Part shown: positions 11,143 to 22,370 of the stretch, piece by piece
Position numbering within the stretch: position 1 is the first letter of the stretch
How the letters are laid out: each line of letters opens with the position of its first letter
DNA from: Luidia sarsii
Lineage: Eukaryota > Echinodermata > Asteroidea > Paxillosida > Luidiidae
DNA length: 64,000 bases
Assembly (NCBI GenBank): GCA_949987565.1
Contig: OX465102.1
Span: forward strand, 7,924,512-7,988,511
Reading direction: 5' to 3'
Position numbers and translations under genes: made by a program
Notes under the pieces: generated by a model
Database searches by the model: none
Seen by the model: the letters and a program-made list of their open reading frames with translations, nothing else
What the model was told of the DNA's origin: nothing

Positions 11143-12231
11143 TAGATATATGCTAAATATCGATCCTGCGGGATCTAAGATCGTGGCGTGATTGCACATG
11201 CCAGGTTGGCCCTTTAAAGGGTGGTCACGTGACAACTCAAGCACAAACAAACGAAAAAAAACACAGTTTTACTGTATATTGGTGTAAACCCCTTTTAGCA
11301 TCGTTTTGATTGAGTTCATGAAGGTGGCAACTCTGTTTCGAACCTGTACCATACATTCCTACCCCAAAAGGCACACCAACGTATCGTGCACAAAGTCTAT
11401 GGGACTAAGAAATGATATTTAACAAATCATAATAATTCAAAACAATGTTTACCGTAATCGGTTCCATACTCAGGATTTAAGATGTCTAGCCCAACAGCTA
11501 ACTGGCCACCAAATTTCGAGAAGATTGACCATTGGCTAATATGTGCTTTAAAATCACGCATTTTGATGACGTCATGATTACGTCATGACATTTTGTTCCC
11601 GGAGGGTGTTTCTAAACTACATCCCCATTAGATATAAACGAAAAAATGAAAAAAATCTTGCTCCGTTTGCCAAATATGCTCAATTTAATGTTAAAATCTT
11701 AAAAGTTTATGACCTCATTAATATTCATGAGATGACGTCACGATCAAATGAGGGCAATTTTTAGATACATCTTTTCCCAACTTAGATATGCTGCAAAATT
11801 GAAACCAAACGAATTTGCATTTTTGCTTTTATTTGAGTTTGAAATTTGCCCCTTTAAAGCGCTGTCACGTGACACGTGGTGACGTCATGAAGATCTCACT
11901 TTTTGCAATGAATCTCCATCTACTAACCTAAGTATGTGCCAAGTTTGAAGCCATTTGTATTTGATATTAGGCCCTTAATGGATTTCACAGCTAATTTGTA
12001 CACAAACCTATGGCCCTTAGTATAAAAAAAACCTAAACAATGAAAAACAAAGGAAATTCCGGAAATATGTTTTGATATTTTCAATTCGGGGAATATGTTG
12101 AGTCGGTTGAAGACAAAATAAAAATACGATTTCTTCTTCGTTCAGGTAGTAATCTTCGTCTGAAGTTTAGATCTACCTACGTGAATCCACAATTAATGAC
12201 TACAGTGTAGTGTACAAGTTGCCCCTTTAAA
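11143..12231. repeat. Repeat family copy C (long form)
   Basis: Starts with GATCCTGCGGGATCTAAGATCG and GTCACGTGACAAC, like copy B, and ends with the same 3' block as copy A (11889-12231 versus 9570-9912, nearly identical). This high local identity against more diverged 5' parts suggests recombination or gene conversion between copies. Confidence 0.75.
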
Positions 12232-12885
12232 GCACGTGCATATTATGCGCACAAAGTGTATGGGACTACATTATAATATGAACAAAATCATAACAATTCT
12301 GAACAATGGTTAATTAATTCCCAACTCAGGATTATGAATTTCTAGCACAATAGCTACCTGCACACCAAATTTCGAGACGATTGACCTTTGGCAAATATGT
12401 GTTTTAAAAACACGCATTTTGATGACGTCACGATTGCGTCATGCCATTTTGGCCCCAGAGGGTGTTTCTAGACTACATCCCTAATAGATATAAACAAAAA
12501 CAATAAAAAAATCTTGCTCCGTTGGCCAAATATGCTCAATTGAATGTTAAAATCTTAAAAGTTTATGACCTCATTAATATTCATGAGATGACGTCACGAT
12601 CAAATGAGGGCAATTTTTGGATACACCTTTTCCCAACTTAGATATAGTGCAAACTTGGAACAAAACGAAATTAATTTTTTGCTTTTATTGCAATTTGAAA
12701 TTTGCCCCTTTAAAGCGCTGTCACGTGACACATGGTGACGTCATGAAGTTTTAAAGACAACTGTGCACAACTTCAGCAAGGGTTCTATGCATTTGTCAAG
12801 TTTGAAAAAAATCAAAGTTTGTTCAATGGCAAAAGTGCCCTCCGAAAAAACCCTGTGCTTTGTCTATGGGATTATTCCGACCAGA
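12232..12885. repeat. Repeat family copy D (short form)
   Basis: Begins abruptly at CACGTGCATATTATGCGCACAAAG inside the unit, so it lacks the T-arm-like segment, and runs to TCTATGGGATTATTCCGACCAG before a GAA tract. Confidence 0.7.
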
Positions 12886-12957
12886 AAAAGAAGAAGAAGA
12901 AGAAGAAGAAGAAGAAGAAGAAGAAGAAGAAGAAGAAGAAGAAGACAAAAAAAAAAA
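12886..12957. repeat. (AAG)n tract with poly(A)
   Basis: About 19 AAG triplets followed by an A run. It yields spurious poly-Arg or poly-Lys frames, not proteins. Confidence 0.95.
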
Positions 12958-12973
12958 ATCAGAACAAGAACAA

Positions 12974-14009
12974 TAGCTTTTCCGTATGGAACGGAAAAGC
13001 TAACTAGAAATGTATGTCTGTTGGCAAACAGAACATAACGCTTTTCCGCATCTGGTTCTCTTTAAAAAAAAAAAAAAAATTGATGAAAAAAAAATTGACA
13101 TCAACGGGATTCGAACCCGTAACCTCCATTCCTAACACAATACGCACGTGCATATTTTGTGCACAAAGTGTATGGGACCTCATTATATTTTTCACAAAAT
13201 CATAATAATTCTGAACAATGATCGATTGCTTCCAAACTCAGGATTATAAATGTTTAGTACAATAGCTACCTGCACACCAAATTTCGAGACGATTGACCTT
13301 TGGCAAATATGTGTTTTAAAAACACGCATTTTGATGACGTCACGATTGCGTCATGGCATTTTGGCCCCAGAGGGTGTTTCTAGACTACATCCCTAATAGA
13401 TATAAACAAAAACAATGAAAAAATCTTGCTCCGTTGGCCAAATATGCTCAATTGAATGTTAAAATCTTAAAAGTTTATGACCTCATTAAAATTCATGAGA
13501 TGACGTCACGATCAAATGAGGGCAATTTTTGGATACACCTTTTCCCAACTTAGATATAGTGCAAAATTGGATCAAAACGAAATTTATTTTTTGCTTTTAT
13601 TGCATTTAGAAATTTGCCCCTTTAAAGCGCTGTCACGTGACACATGGTGACGTCATGAAGTTTTAAAGACAACTGTGCACAACTTCAGCAAGGGTTCTAT
13701 GCATTTGTCAAGTTTGGAAAAAATCAGTTTGTTCAATGGCAAAAGTGCCCTCCGAAAAAACCCTGTGCTTTGTTTATGGGAAAATTCCGACCAGAAAAAG
13801 AAGAAAAAAAAAATCTTAACAAAAGCAATAGCTTTTCCGCTTCGCGCGAAAAACCTAAAAAAAATGTTTTAACAAAAACAATAGCTTTTTCGCTACGCGC
13901 GAAAAAGCTAAAAAAAAAATCAGAACAACAATAGCTTTTCCGCTTCGCGCGAAAAAGCTAAAAATCTTAACAAAAGCAATAGCTTTTCCGCTACGCGGCG
14001 GAAAAGCTA
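12974..14009. repeat. Array of short hairpins, TAGCTTTTCCGC type
   Basis: Five inverted repeats of 29-30 nt at 12974-13002, 13829-13857, 13882-13910, 13932-13960 and 13980-14009, separated by A-rich spacers containing AGAACAA or TTAACAAAAGCAA. Arms are about 12 bp. The same unit occurs in four more copies at 36.8-37.0 kb. Three of the five are perfectly paired although their arm sequences differ. Confidence 0.85.
13093..13790. repeat. Repeat family copy E (short form)
   Basis: Includes a perfect T-arm-like stem-loop on the minus strand (13104-13121), then the shared landmarks in order, ending CCCTGTGCTTTGTTTATGGG before an A-rich tail and the hairpin array. Confidence 0.75.
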
Positions 14010-14044
14010 ATTAAAACAAAAAACAAAAAATTGATCAAACAAAA

Positions 14045-14690
14045 ATTGATATCAACGGGATTCGAACCCGTAACCTCCATTCCTAACCCAAAACGCACGT
14101 GCATATTTTGTGCACAAAGTCTATGGGACTTCATTATATTTTTCAAAAAATCATAATAATTCTGAACAATGCTTCCAAACTCAGGATTTAGAATATCTAG
14201 CCCAATAGCTAAATGGCCACTAAATTTCGAGAAGATTGACTTGTAGCAAATAATGTGTTTTAAAAACACGCATTCTGATGACGTCACGATTGCGTCATGA
14301 CATTTTGGCTTTTTCCAAACTACCTCCCCATAGATATCAACCCAAAAAAATAAAAAAAGTTTGCTCCGTTGGGCAAAATAATATGCTCAATTAAATGTAA
14401 CAATCTTAAAAGTTCATGACCTCATTATTATTCATGAGATGACGTCACGATCAAATGAGGGCAATTTTTGGATACACCTTTTCCCAACTTAGATATAGAG
14501 CAAAAAAGGGTCCATTCGAACTTGTACTTTTGCTAATAATGGCGTTTGAAATTTGCCCCTTTAAAGCGCTGTCACATGCATTTGCCAAGTTTGACGCAAA
14601 TGCATGTCTCTATGGCATTATTTTTGGCGACGAGAAGAAGAAGAAAAAGAAAGTGGAGCTTCGACTGTTCTACGAACAGCACGCTAGTCT
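14045..14690. repeat. Repeat family copy F (short form)
   Basis: Begins with the T-arm-like CGGGATTCGAACCCG segment near 14056 and keeps the landmark order to GCCCCTTTAAAGCGCTGTCAC (near 14556), after which it diverges. Confidence 0.7.
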
Positions 14691-14925
14691 TTTCTGAAAA
14701 ATTTAGTCATGATGATGTGATTAGTTTGACGAAGGAGTGTGGACCTCAAAGATGTTTATGGCAAAGAATATTGTGCGGCGCGCAAGCCGGCTATAATAAT
14801 ACGAATCTTGGGTTTATGGGTCGTAGAGTTTATGTGGTAAGAGAGTTCTTGAATGAAGAGGTTTGGGTATAGCGCCACCGTTTGACGAAAGGGCAGTGCG
14901 GTTGTTAGGCTGGTTTCCATCCTGT
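14691..14925. other. Short interval, nothing identified
   Basis: Open frames across it show no domain and overlap the neighbouring repeat. No gene is claimed. Confidence 0.4.
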
Positions 14926-15184
14926 ATATGTGACCCGGCACAACGACATGAGGAATATCCCACCAAAACACCTTTTGAGTAAACAACGCCTGAAGTTAAA
15001 GTTTTCTCACAATTTGATTGCCAAAAAAAAAGTGTTTTTTTATTTTCGGAAATGTTTAAGTATTAGAGGATATTATATTTTGATATCATTTGAAAGCTAA
15101 TGGTATACTCTTTCACATCATTAGAAAACCTCAAAATCTCAAAAGTGGGGTTATTTTTCATTATGCCGTACCGGGTGACATATA
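14926..15184. mobile_element. MITE-like element, TATGTGACCCGGCAC ends
   Basis: The left end TATGTGACCCGGCAC and the right end, read in reverse, TATGTCACCCGGTAC form 15-bp inverted repeats with two mismatches around about 230 bp of A+T-rich sequence. Flanking TA/ATAT could be a TA-type target duplication. No coding capacity. Confidence 0.5.
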
Positions 15185-16304
15185 TTCACCAGACGTCCTG
15201 TACTTTGTGGGGGATTTTTTTCTTCTTCACGTAACCATGTACTTCAGAATGGTTTGGAGCCTGAAGATGAATAATATGTAATTACTAGTGTTTTGAGTAT
15301 TAGGTTCTGTCTTTAAACAGAGCTCTTTTGATCATTGTGACTGTGAGCAAGTGTGGTTGGCTGTGCAGTAGCAGTTTGAATGTTGTAATTGTTGCCTCGG
15401 CCGATGTATGCAAAAAAGTTAAAGTTTTCTAAGCATGACAAAGTAGAAATTGACCAAGTAATGATAACGTTTTTTAGCCTAGAAAAAAAATTCAGTAAAA
15501 TCATTGCATGGCATTGAAACTTTGTTTCATAATGAATTATTGTGTTGCAGATCAGTGGTATGCTTGTTTTACATGGAAGGGGTTACTTACGGGAAAGATA
15601 TGAAAGATTTGAGGTAAGATAAGATACTTTTTGTTTGTAGCCGTAGGCCTTTATTATTGAGCATTGAGAGACATGCTTTGTAAAGTGTTGAACGATGTTA
15701 AATACTAATAATATTATAACATTGTGTGCATGTTTTTCTTTAAAAAAAAAAATTTGACTCTGAAAAAATTGTTGGTTAATTTATGTGGGTCAAGCATTCA
15801 TCACTCTTTTATAGTTGTACTTGTAGGGGTAGCAGTGTGGTTGGTTGGAAATGGAGAGGAGATAATAAATTATGGTGTTGTGAACATAATGTATTTTTGT
15901 CTGCTGGGAAGTTGGGTGTTATATAAAGTGTGAAAATGTGAGTCATGTTGGGCCTCAGACAAAGATTTGGCAGCAACTTCCGTAATGGTGATCTTCAACA
16001 GACAGTGCTGTCATGTTGGAAAATGATACTGCATCTTTATTCATCATTGGCCCTTTTATTTTTTTCAGTTTTACTGCTAAATAACAATGGAGAGAATGAA
16101 TGAAGTGATGAATAAGATCTTAAGTGAATTTACAGGAAATATGGCCAACACATACATTTATAGGTGTTGTTCTTGTTCAGTAAAAATTAAAACAAACCTA
16201 TGGAAGCATGAGCTAACTAGTAAACTTAAAATATAGGCAGTTGTATGTGCATATAGAAATTGTACATAAAGCAATATAGTTTTTACAGTAATGTGCTTAA
16301 CCAA
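15185..16304. other. A+T-rich non-coding interval
   Basis: No supported gene. A segment near 15952-16000 (TTGGGCCTCAGACAAA) recurs at 18825-18870, so both flanks of the RPA-like pseudogene share a repeat. Confidence 0.4.
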
Positions 16305-18578
16305 TCATTTGGTGACTTTTGTTGTTCCTTTGGCTGCAGAGGAAGATGCCTGTGGATTTGGAGTTGGATCAGCAAGCCGGATGATGTTGTTGCCCTGCGT
16401 AGCAAATGTGAAGACTTGCTGATCCTCTAGAGCCTCCATAATGCCAAGTGTGGTTGTTGTCTTCCACAATGCCATAGCAAGTGAGCTGGACATTGTTAGG
16501 TTTCTGATGTTGTCTTTCACTTAACATGTCAAGAAGATGGACGTTGCATCAGTGTCATCTACAGTGATCACTTCTATTTCTTCGTTCTTGATGTCCTCTC
16601 TGGTATGATCTGTAATCAGAAATATATACATGTGTTTATAGTCTGTCTGCTGACTGCTGTCTGCTTACTAAATGAAAGTACAGTGAAATTTTTTAATTTA
16701 AGTACGTTGGTCTTATTTAAGTGGCTATTTTACCTACAAGTTTTACAATAAAGGATCGAGGTAGGATTAGTTCTATTACATACATCTATTTGTGTGTTAG
16801 ATGTGGATGAGAGAGTCATCTGCTAGAAGTATTTGTTGTGCTTGGGAGACAAATGGGCAATTTTGACTCGATCCCCTGTTTTGATGGGACTGTTAGCCAT
16901 GTTGTTCCACAGGGCGACAGTGATGGAACCACTTTCATCTTCTATGTGCATGTTTCACACAGTTTGGTTCCTAGTCCCAACAGTTCTTGGGACTTCATCC
17001 TGAAAGCAAAGCAATTACCAAGTGTTAGCTTGGATTGAAACATTGACAGTAAAAAAATATGCAGACAGACCAATTGCAATAATGTCTGACACTAAATAGA
17101 GTTTTTGATGATCCAGCTACATTGAAAAGTGTTTAGTCTATGCGCAAAAGTATAGGGATGTTAAGAAATACATGTACATGTACTCACATGTATGACTGTG
17201 CCTTGGACACTGACAAAAGTGCCTTCATGTTCATGGTGGATTGAAGAAATGGAGACCACAGGGGGCAATGGTGGATCCACAAGCATTTCTGCTTTGGCCA
17301 TTATCTCCTTGCTGATGGGGTCTTTGAGTGGGAGACATTTCCGGATGACCGTGCGCTTGTTGGCAATGAGGATGCCACTTTTGCCTTTTTGGAATTGGCG
17401 GATTAGGATGACATTGCCCTCGTGGCAGCTTTCGCACACATTTTCATATGCTACTAACTTATTTTTTAGCAGCTGCAGTGCAGTCAGCAATGCTGATTTC
17501 CTGAGCAGACTCATTTTGTTTGATTTTTATGATCTTTGCTCTTATTGCCTTTGGATAAGGGTTGTTTTTTGCAGGCATGTTATTGACAGTGTATAGGGTG
17601 TCCATGATTTCCTGTTTTCTAAAGAAAGAGAAAAGAAGTAAGGACATAATGAGGCTGTATGGAATGGAACATATGAAAGTAGATAGAGGGGTAGAAGGGT
17701 GGATATATTGAAGGGCTGGATAGAGGGGATACCTAGTGTTAGCTTGGATTGAAACATTGACAGTAAAAAAATATGCAGACAGACCAATTGCAATAATGTC
17801 TGACACTAAAATAGAGTTTTGAGGATCCAGCTGCATTGTAAAGTGTTTAGTTTATGCGCAAAAGTATGAGGATGTTAAGAAATACATGTACATGTACTCA
17901 CACGTATGACTGTGCCTTGGACACTGACAAAAGTGCCTCCATGTTCATGGTGGATTGAAGAAATGGAGACCACAGGGGGCAATGGTGGATCCACAAGCAT
18001 TTCTGCTTTGGCCAATATCTCCTTGCTGATGGGGTCTTTCAAGGGGGGGGGGACATTTTTGGATGACTGTGCGCTTGTTGGCAATGAGGATGCCACTTTT
18101 TGGAACTGGCAGACTAGGATGACGTTGCCCTCATGGCAGCTTTCACAGAATTTGTAGTATCCAACTAACTTAAGCAGCACTAGTGGAGTCTGCAATAGTT
18201 AGTTCATAAGTATGTTTTTTTTGCACCATTTGAGAATCTCTGCAATAACTTCATAGCAGGGGCAATGGTGGATCCACAAGCATTTCTGCTTTGGCCATTA
18301 TCTCCTTGCTGATGGGGTCTTTGAGTGGGGGACATTTCCGGATGACTGTGCGCTTGTTGGCAATTAGGATGCCACTTTAGCCTTTTTGGAATTGGCGGAT
18401 TAGGATGACATTGCCCTCATAGCAGCTTTCACACATATTTTCATATGCTACTAACTTAGCAGCTGCAGTGCAGTCAGCAATGCTGATTTCTTGAGCAGAC
18501 TCATTTTGTTTGATTTTTATGATCCGTGTCCTTTTTGCCATTGGATATGGATTGGTTTCTGCAGGCATCATATTCAAA
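16305..18578 (-). pseudogene. RPA-like OB-fold protein, decayed, first exon in three copies
   Basis: Three exon types can be read on the minus strand. Exon 1 (17188-17578) starts ATGCCTGC, has a CESCHEG segment and ends in the OB-fold strand GTFVSVQGTVI at a GTGAGT donor. Exon 2 (16823-16999) follows a TTTGCTTTCAG acceptor and continues the same OB fold with HIEDESGSITVALWNN and GDRVKIAHL, typical of RPA1-type DNA-binding domains. Exon 3 (16305-16609) follows a TTCTGATTACAG acceptor and holds a further OB-like end (FTFATQGNNIIRLAD). Splicing exon 1 to 2 keeps the frame. Exon 1 is repeated at 17902-18195 and partly at 18258-18578. Breaks: a 7-base insertion in copy 1, indels in copy 2, a TAG in copy 3, TGA at 16955-16957, TAA at 16521-16523. 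It may be a dead host single-strand DNA-binding gene, or RPA-like cargo of a Helitron. Confidence 0.6.
17039..18195. repeat. Tandem duplication, period about 714 bp
   Basis: Intron sequence and exon 1 at 17020-17480 reappear at about 17735-18195, including the donor region with ACATGTACATGTACTCAC. A third partial copy starts at 18258 within GGGGCAATGGTGGATCC. Confidence 0.8.
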
Positions 18579-18599
18579 GTGTTTTTTTAAGCCCATAAA

Positions 18600-19209
18600 G
18601 GCTATTAAAGGCCTTATCATATCCCACTATTTTAGGAGTACAAGTGGAGTCAGTAAGGGTTAGGCTATACATTATTACCCGGTACATGAGTGTTAACGTA
18701 TTGAACTAAATATGGGTAACAGATTATTTTTTTAGGATTATAAACTTTGATGTGGATAATGATTGAACTTAATAGGAACTGAGTTTGGCATACATGTCAT
18801 ATTAAATCAACCTTTTGGTCAGTGTTGGGCCTCAGACAAACATTTTGCCGCAATTTCAGCCATGGCAACTTTGTTACAAAGTTGTGTTGAAAACTGACGG
18901 CAATCGGTTGGATCATCACTTGCCCTTAAACATCTATAATTAGTTTAGTTTGAAGTAACGTTTGTTTGTCAAGATGATCGAAAAGTTTTATTCTGATGCT
19001 TGATGTTTATAAAGTAGTAGGGTCGAGATGATATTTGATAAATGATCAGTTATTATTGGATAACTTCGTGTTTGTTATTAATACATAGGAGATGTCAAAG
19101 ATATGGTTCATGAGATTGGGATATTATGAGGACTATTCAGAGTTAGCATAAATGCTTTGAAGATTGAAATGTGTGTATGTTAACCTAACTATAAACACAA
19201 ATTACATAG
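18600..19209. other. Non-coding interval
   Basis: A+T-rich with no supported gene. It precedes the sharp 3' boundary of the Penelope-like element at 19210. Confidence 0.5.
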
Positions 19210-19278
19210 AGGTGATATACAAAAATGTTGCAAACTGCTTACTGACTAAAATTACCAAAATGTAAATCTAAAATTTAG

Positions 19279-19322
19279 TGGGCCTGACGTTTCGATCCTA
19301 GCAGGACCTTTCTCAAAGGCAG
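19279..19322 (-). ncRNA. Hammerhead-ribozyme-like motif in the Penelope tail (degenerate)
   Basis: On the minus strand a 5-bp stem (GGTCC/GGATC, one wobble, 5-base loop) is followed directly by GAAACGTC, the 3' core plus cleavage triplet of the minimal hammerheads described in Penelope-like elements. The 5' core reads TTTGAGAAA rather than CTGANGA. It may be inactive or a divergent form. The same motif is in the second copy at 22440-22483. Confidence 0.3.
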
Positions 19323-19582
19323 AGTGACAAGGACAAAACAGATACATTGTACATGTACACGAAGGAAGGGGGGAGAGTGAATAGGACACGGATGAGAAAC
19401 AAAGGACAAAGAGTGAAGCTGGTAGGGAGAGATCAAAGGGAAGGGATTAATGAGAGGAGGGGGAAAGATCAAGGAGAAGGGCAAGGAGTGGGGTAGGGAT
19501 TAGTGACAATAGGGGGAAAGATCAAAGAGAGAAGTGTGAAGGACTGAACACAAAAGAAGGATTATCAGAAAGCTGCATGGTG

Positions 19583-22279
19583 TTAGTCATTACCCTCCTG
19601 GATGTTGAGACCATGTGGTTGAATAGTCCGAAGACGCTTCATCCACATTTTCTCACGGCTAAGACGGACAGCATTATTACGGTGACCAAGTGATTCTATG
19701 CCCAGTACACTCATGTCTGATATCGAATGATCAGGGAGATTGAAGTGATACCCAACAGGGGTGTCCATTTTACCAGTTTTGATAGTAGACCTATGGCCAT
19801 AGATTCGTTTTTTGAGGGTGTTTTTGGTCTCGCCAACATACTGAATATTACAAACTCTACAAGAGATGAGGTATATGATGTTTGAGGTAGTGCACGTGAT
19901 AGAGCCATAGGTCAAGTGGGTAGTTCCAGAAGAATGTCCATTGAAAGAGTCTATTTCCTTGACATGTGTCTTGCAAACAATGCATTTCGAGGTACACTTA
20001 AATGTACCAAATTTGGTTGGAGGTGAAGAGTCCAAAGGGGGAACCTCTGCTCGGACAATTAAGTCACGCAGGTTACGGGGGCGCCTGAAAGCCAAAACAG
20101 GCGAATTAGGAATGGCTTCAGCCAGACGATCCGAAGTGTGGAGAATATGGTGGTTGTCCTTAGTTATCTTCCTGAGAGGAGGAAGAGAGGGGTGGTAGGA
20201 AGTAACTAAGGGAACCTTGGGCTTGTCCTTGGGACCTGGTGGCTTTTGTTTTAGTGCCGAACTTCTGGGAATGGAATAGACTTTAGCAATGGAGTTCTTC
20301 ACTTGGCGAGAACTATAGCCTCTAGCAACCAAGTTACTGGCCAATACACGTGTATGGCGGCGAAAGTCAGACTCATTGGAACATATACGCCTCAATCTGA
20401 GGGCCTGGCTGTAAGCTATACCAGTCTTACAGTGTCTAGGGTGACAACTGGAGGAATGGAGATATTGATGAGTGTCGGTGGGCTTAGAATACAAGTCAGT
20501 AGTGAGTGTATTGAGGTCTTTCCGGACGGTGACGTCCAGAAAGTGGGTCTGTTGAAGAGACTGCTCCCATGTGAATTTGATGGTCCTATGGAAGGAATTG
20601 ATGTGGTCAAAGAAAGCATTCAGGCTGCTACCGTCCCTAGTCCAAATGAAGAACACGTCATCTATGTATCTCCACCAAATCCAGGGACGGCATGGAGCCT
20701 CACTGAGCATGCGTTCCTCAAGGTCACCCATGAAGAGGCATGCAAAGGAAGGAGCCATGCGCGTGCCCATGGCAGTGCCATGCACTTGAAGATAGTGCTT
20801 GCCAAGAAAGGAGAAATTATTCTTGGCCAGCACTAACCTCATGAGGGTGGTTATGTCGGAGATGGGTGGAGAAGACTGTTTTCCTTTGGCCAGGGCCGAG
20901 GAGCAAGCCTGAATGCCTTCTTCCTGGGGGATGTTAGTGTACAGAGAGGAAACGTCAATAGTACCAATTATGGCAGTGGCAGGAATTTGATCCTTGACAC
21001 TTTCCAACTTTCGCAGAAAATCGGGAGTGTCATGGACGTATGAGGGGATTTGGGGAACCAAGGGTTTGAGAAAAGAGTCAATGAAAAGAGATATGTGTTC
21101 CGTAGGTGAACCATTGCCAGAGATGATGGGTCTGCCTGGGTTGTTGGCCTTGTGAATTTTCGGGAGAAGGTAGAATCTGGCAGTTCTACAATTGATCGGT
21201 GATAGAAATCTGTGAGCTTTTTTACTCAAATGATCACGTGATCGCATGTCATCCAAAACTTACTGAATTTGCTCTGAAAATTTGCCAGTGGGGTTAGAGT
21301 CCAGACATTTGTAGTGCTGGGGATTGTTGAGTTGGCGATTGGCTTCATCAATATATTTTTGGCGATCCATGATTACTACGGCTGACCCTTTATCTGCTGG
21401 CTTGATAATGATGTCACCGCGGGAACGTAGAGTGTTGAGAGCAAGACGTTCTTCCCTAGGGAGATTGTCGTGGGGCTTACGGGTAAGATGAGAGGAGTTG
21501 GAAACTTGAGAACTGACTGCTTGCACATACGTTTCAAGGGCTGGAACACGGTTCTTGGGGGGGACCCAGGTGCTTTTTACACGGAAAGGTTCTTCTTTAC
21601 AGGAGCCAGAATCGAAGAAGAACTCAGTCAGACGAAGTCTGCGGTAATACTCAGTGAGATCTTGACTGAGCATTACTTGGTCAACTTTGGGGGGAGTAGG
21701 ACAAAAGTTCAAGCCCTTGGAAAGTAACGTATGCTCTGCGTCAGTTAGAGAAGAAGAGGAAAGGTTGACAACAGTGTTAGTGGGGGGTAAAGGTGTAGAC
21801 TGGGGACTGCGTCTGAAGCGGTTGTGTCTGCGTTGTTTGGCAACAAGGCCACCAATCTTCTTGTTTCTCCTGTCGGTGAGAACAGAATTGAGGTTAGAGA
21901 GACCTTTCTCAATCTCATCACTGAGATCCTTGTACTGGCTTTCAGAACAGCTGGAGCGTAGTTTTGAGTCCAGATTAGCAATGTCCTGGTGGACAGCCTG
22001 AAGGGTGATTTCACATTGCTCAGAGAGGACCTTGATGAGCTGAATGGAAGCACTATAAAGAATTTGATTCCATTTTTTCTGTAGGTTGGGGGAGAGTTTT
22101 CCAATTTGGGGGGTGTGAGATATCTGTAAGCCAGTAGGGATCAGGCGAGAGACTGAGAAAAAGTTGTAGTTGTCTTGATGGAAAGTGTACCGAAGAGCCT
22201 TTTCTTGCAGTTTCCTAAGTTGAAAGAAACAGTTAGGGTTGTTCATGTTAGTAAGAGCAAAAAACAAAAACAAAAACAA
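19583..22279 (-). pseudogene. Penelope-like RT with GIY-YIG endonuclease, one in-frame stop
   Basis: A frame of about 898 codons from 22279 to 19583 is interrupted once, by TAA at 21260-21262, without frameshift. The N-terminal part (22279-21263) has a coiled, Lys/Arg-rich region and the conserved DIIIKPADKGSAVVI segment. The 557-aa part after the stop has the RT motifs FYLLPKIHK, GRPIISGNGSPTE, IDVSSLYTNIP (Asp101) and YIDD at 197-200. A CxxC-containing linker follows, then the GIY-YIG nuclease (IIYLISC at 460, QYVGETK at 472, Arg at about 484). It would nick target DNA and prime reverse transcription there. Length and order match EN-plus Penelope elements. Open frames on the plus strand (for example 20303-20836) are shadows. 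With the single stop this copy should not make full protein unless the stop is read through. Confidence 0.9.
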
Positions 22280-22370
22280 ACCAACGGACGGACAGACTTA
22301 CATACACACGTAGACAGGTCAGCAAGGAGGATCACCACGAGGGGATACAGCAACATAAGGAAATGACTTA

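Larger units (their letters stand above)
19210..22370 (-). mobile_element. Penelope-like retroelement, essentially full length
   Basis: Boundaries come from comparison with the adjacent partial copy: AGGTGATATAC at 19210 and again at 22371 mark the 3' ends of two head-to-tail copies on the minus strand. The element is 3161 bp and encodes RT plus GIY-YIG endonuclease in one frame. Outside an 18-base difference the two copies look almost identical over about 680 bp, so insertion is recent. The partial upstream copy acts as the pseudo-LTR typical of these elements. Confidence 0.85.

Noticed and set aside
12763..13038. Poly-Arg and poly-Lys ORFs
   Set aside because: They are frames across the (AAG)n tract and poly(A).
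13829..14009. CRISPR-like array
   Set aside because: Hairpin units vary, spacers are A-rich and nearly identical, and the setting is an animal genome.
13004..14287. Minus-strand ORFs containing a GSNPV-type peptide
   Set aside because: The peptide is the translation of the T-arm-like box B in the repeat family; all copies are short and lack any domain.
20303..22001. Plus-strand ORFs of 80-180 codons over the Penelope element
   Set aside because: Antisense shadows of the RT/endonuclease frame.
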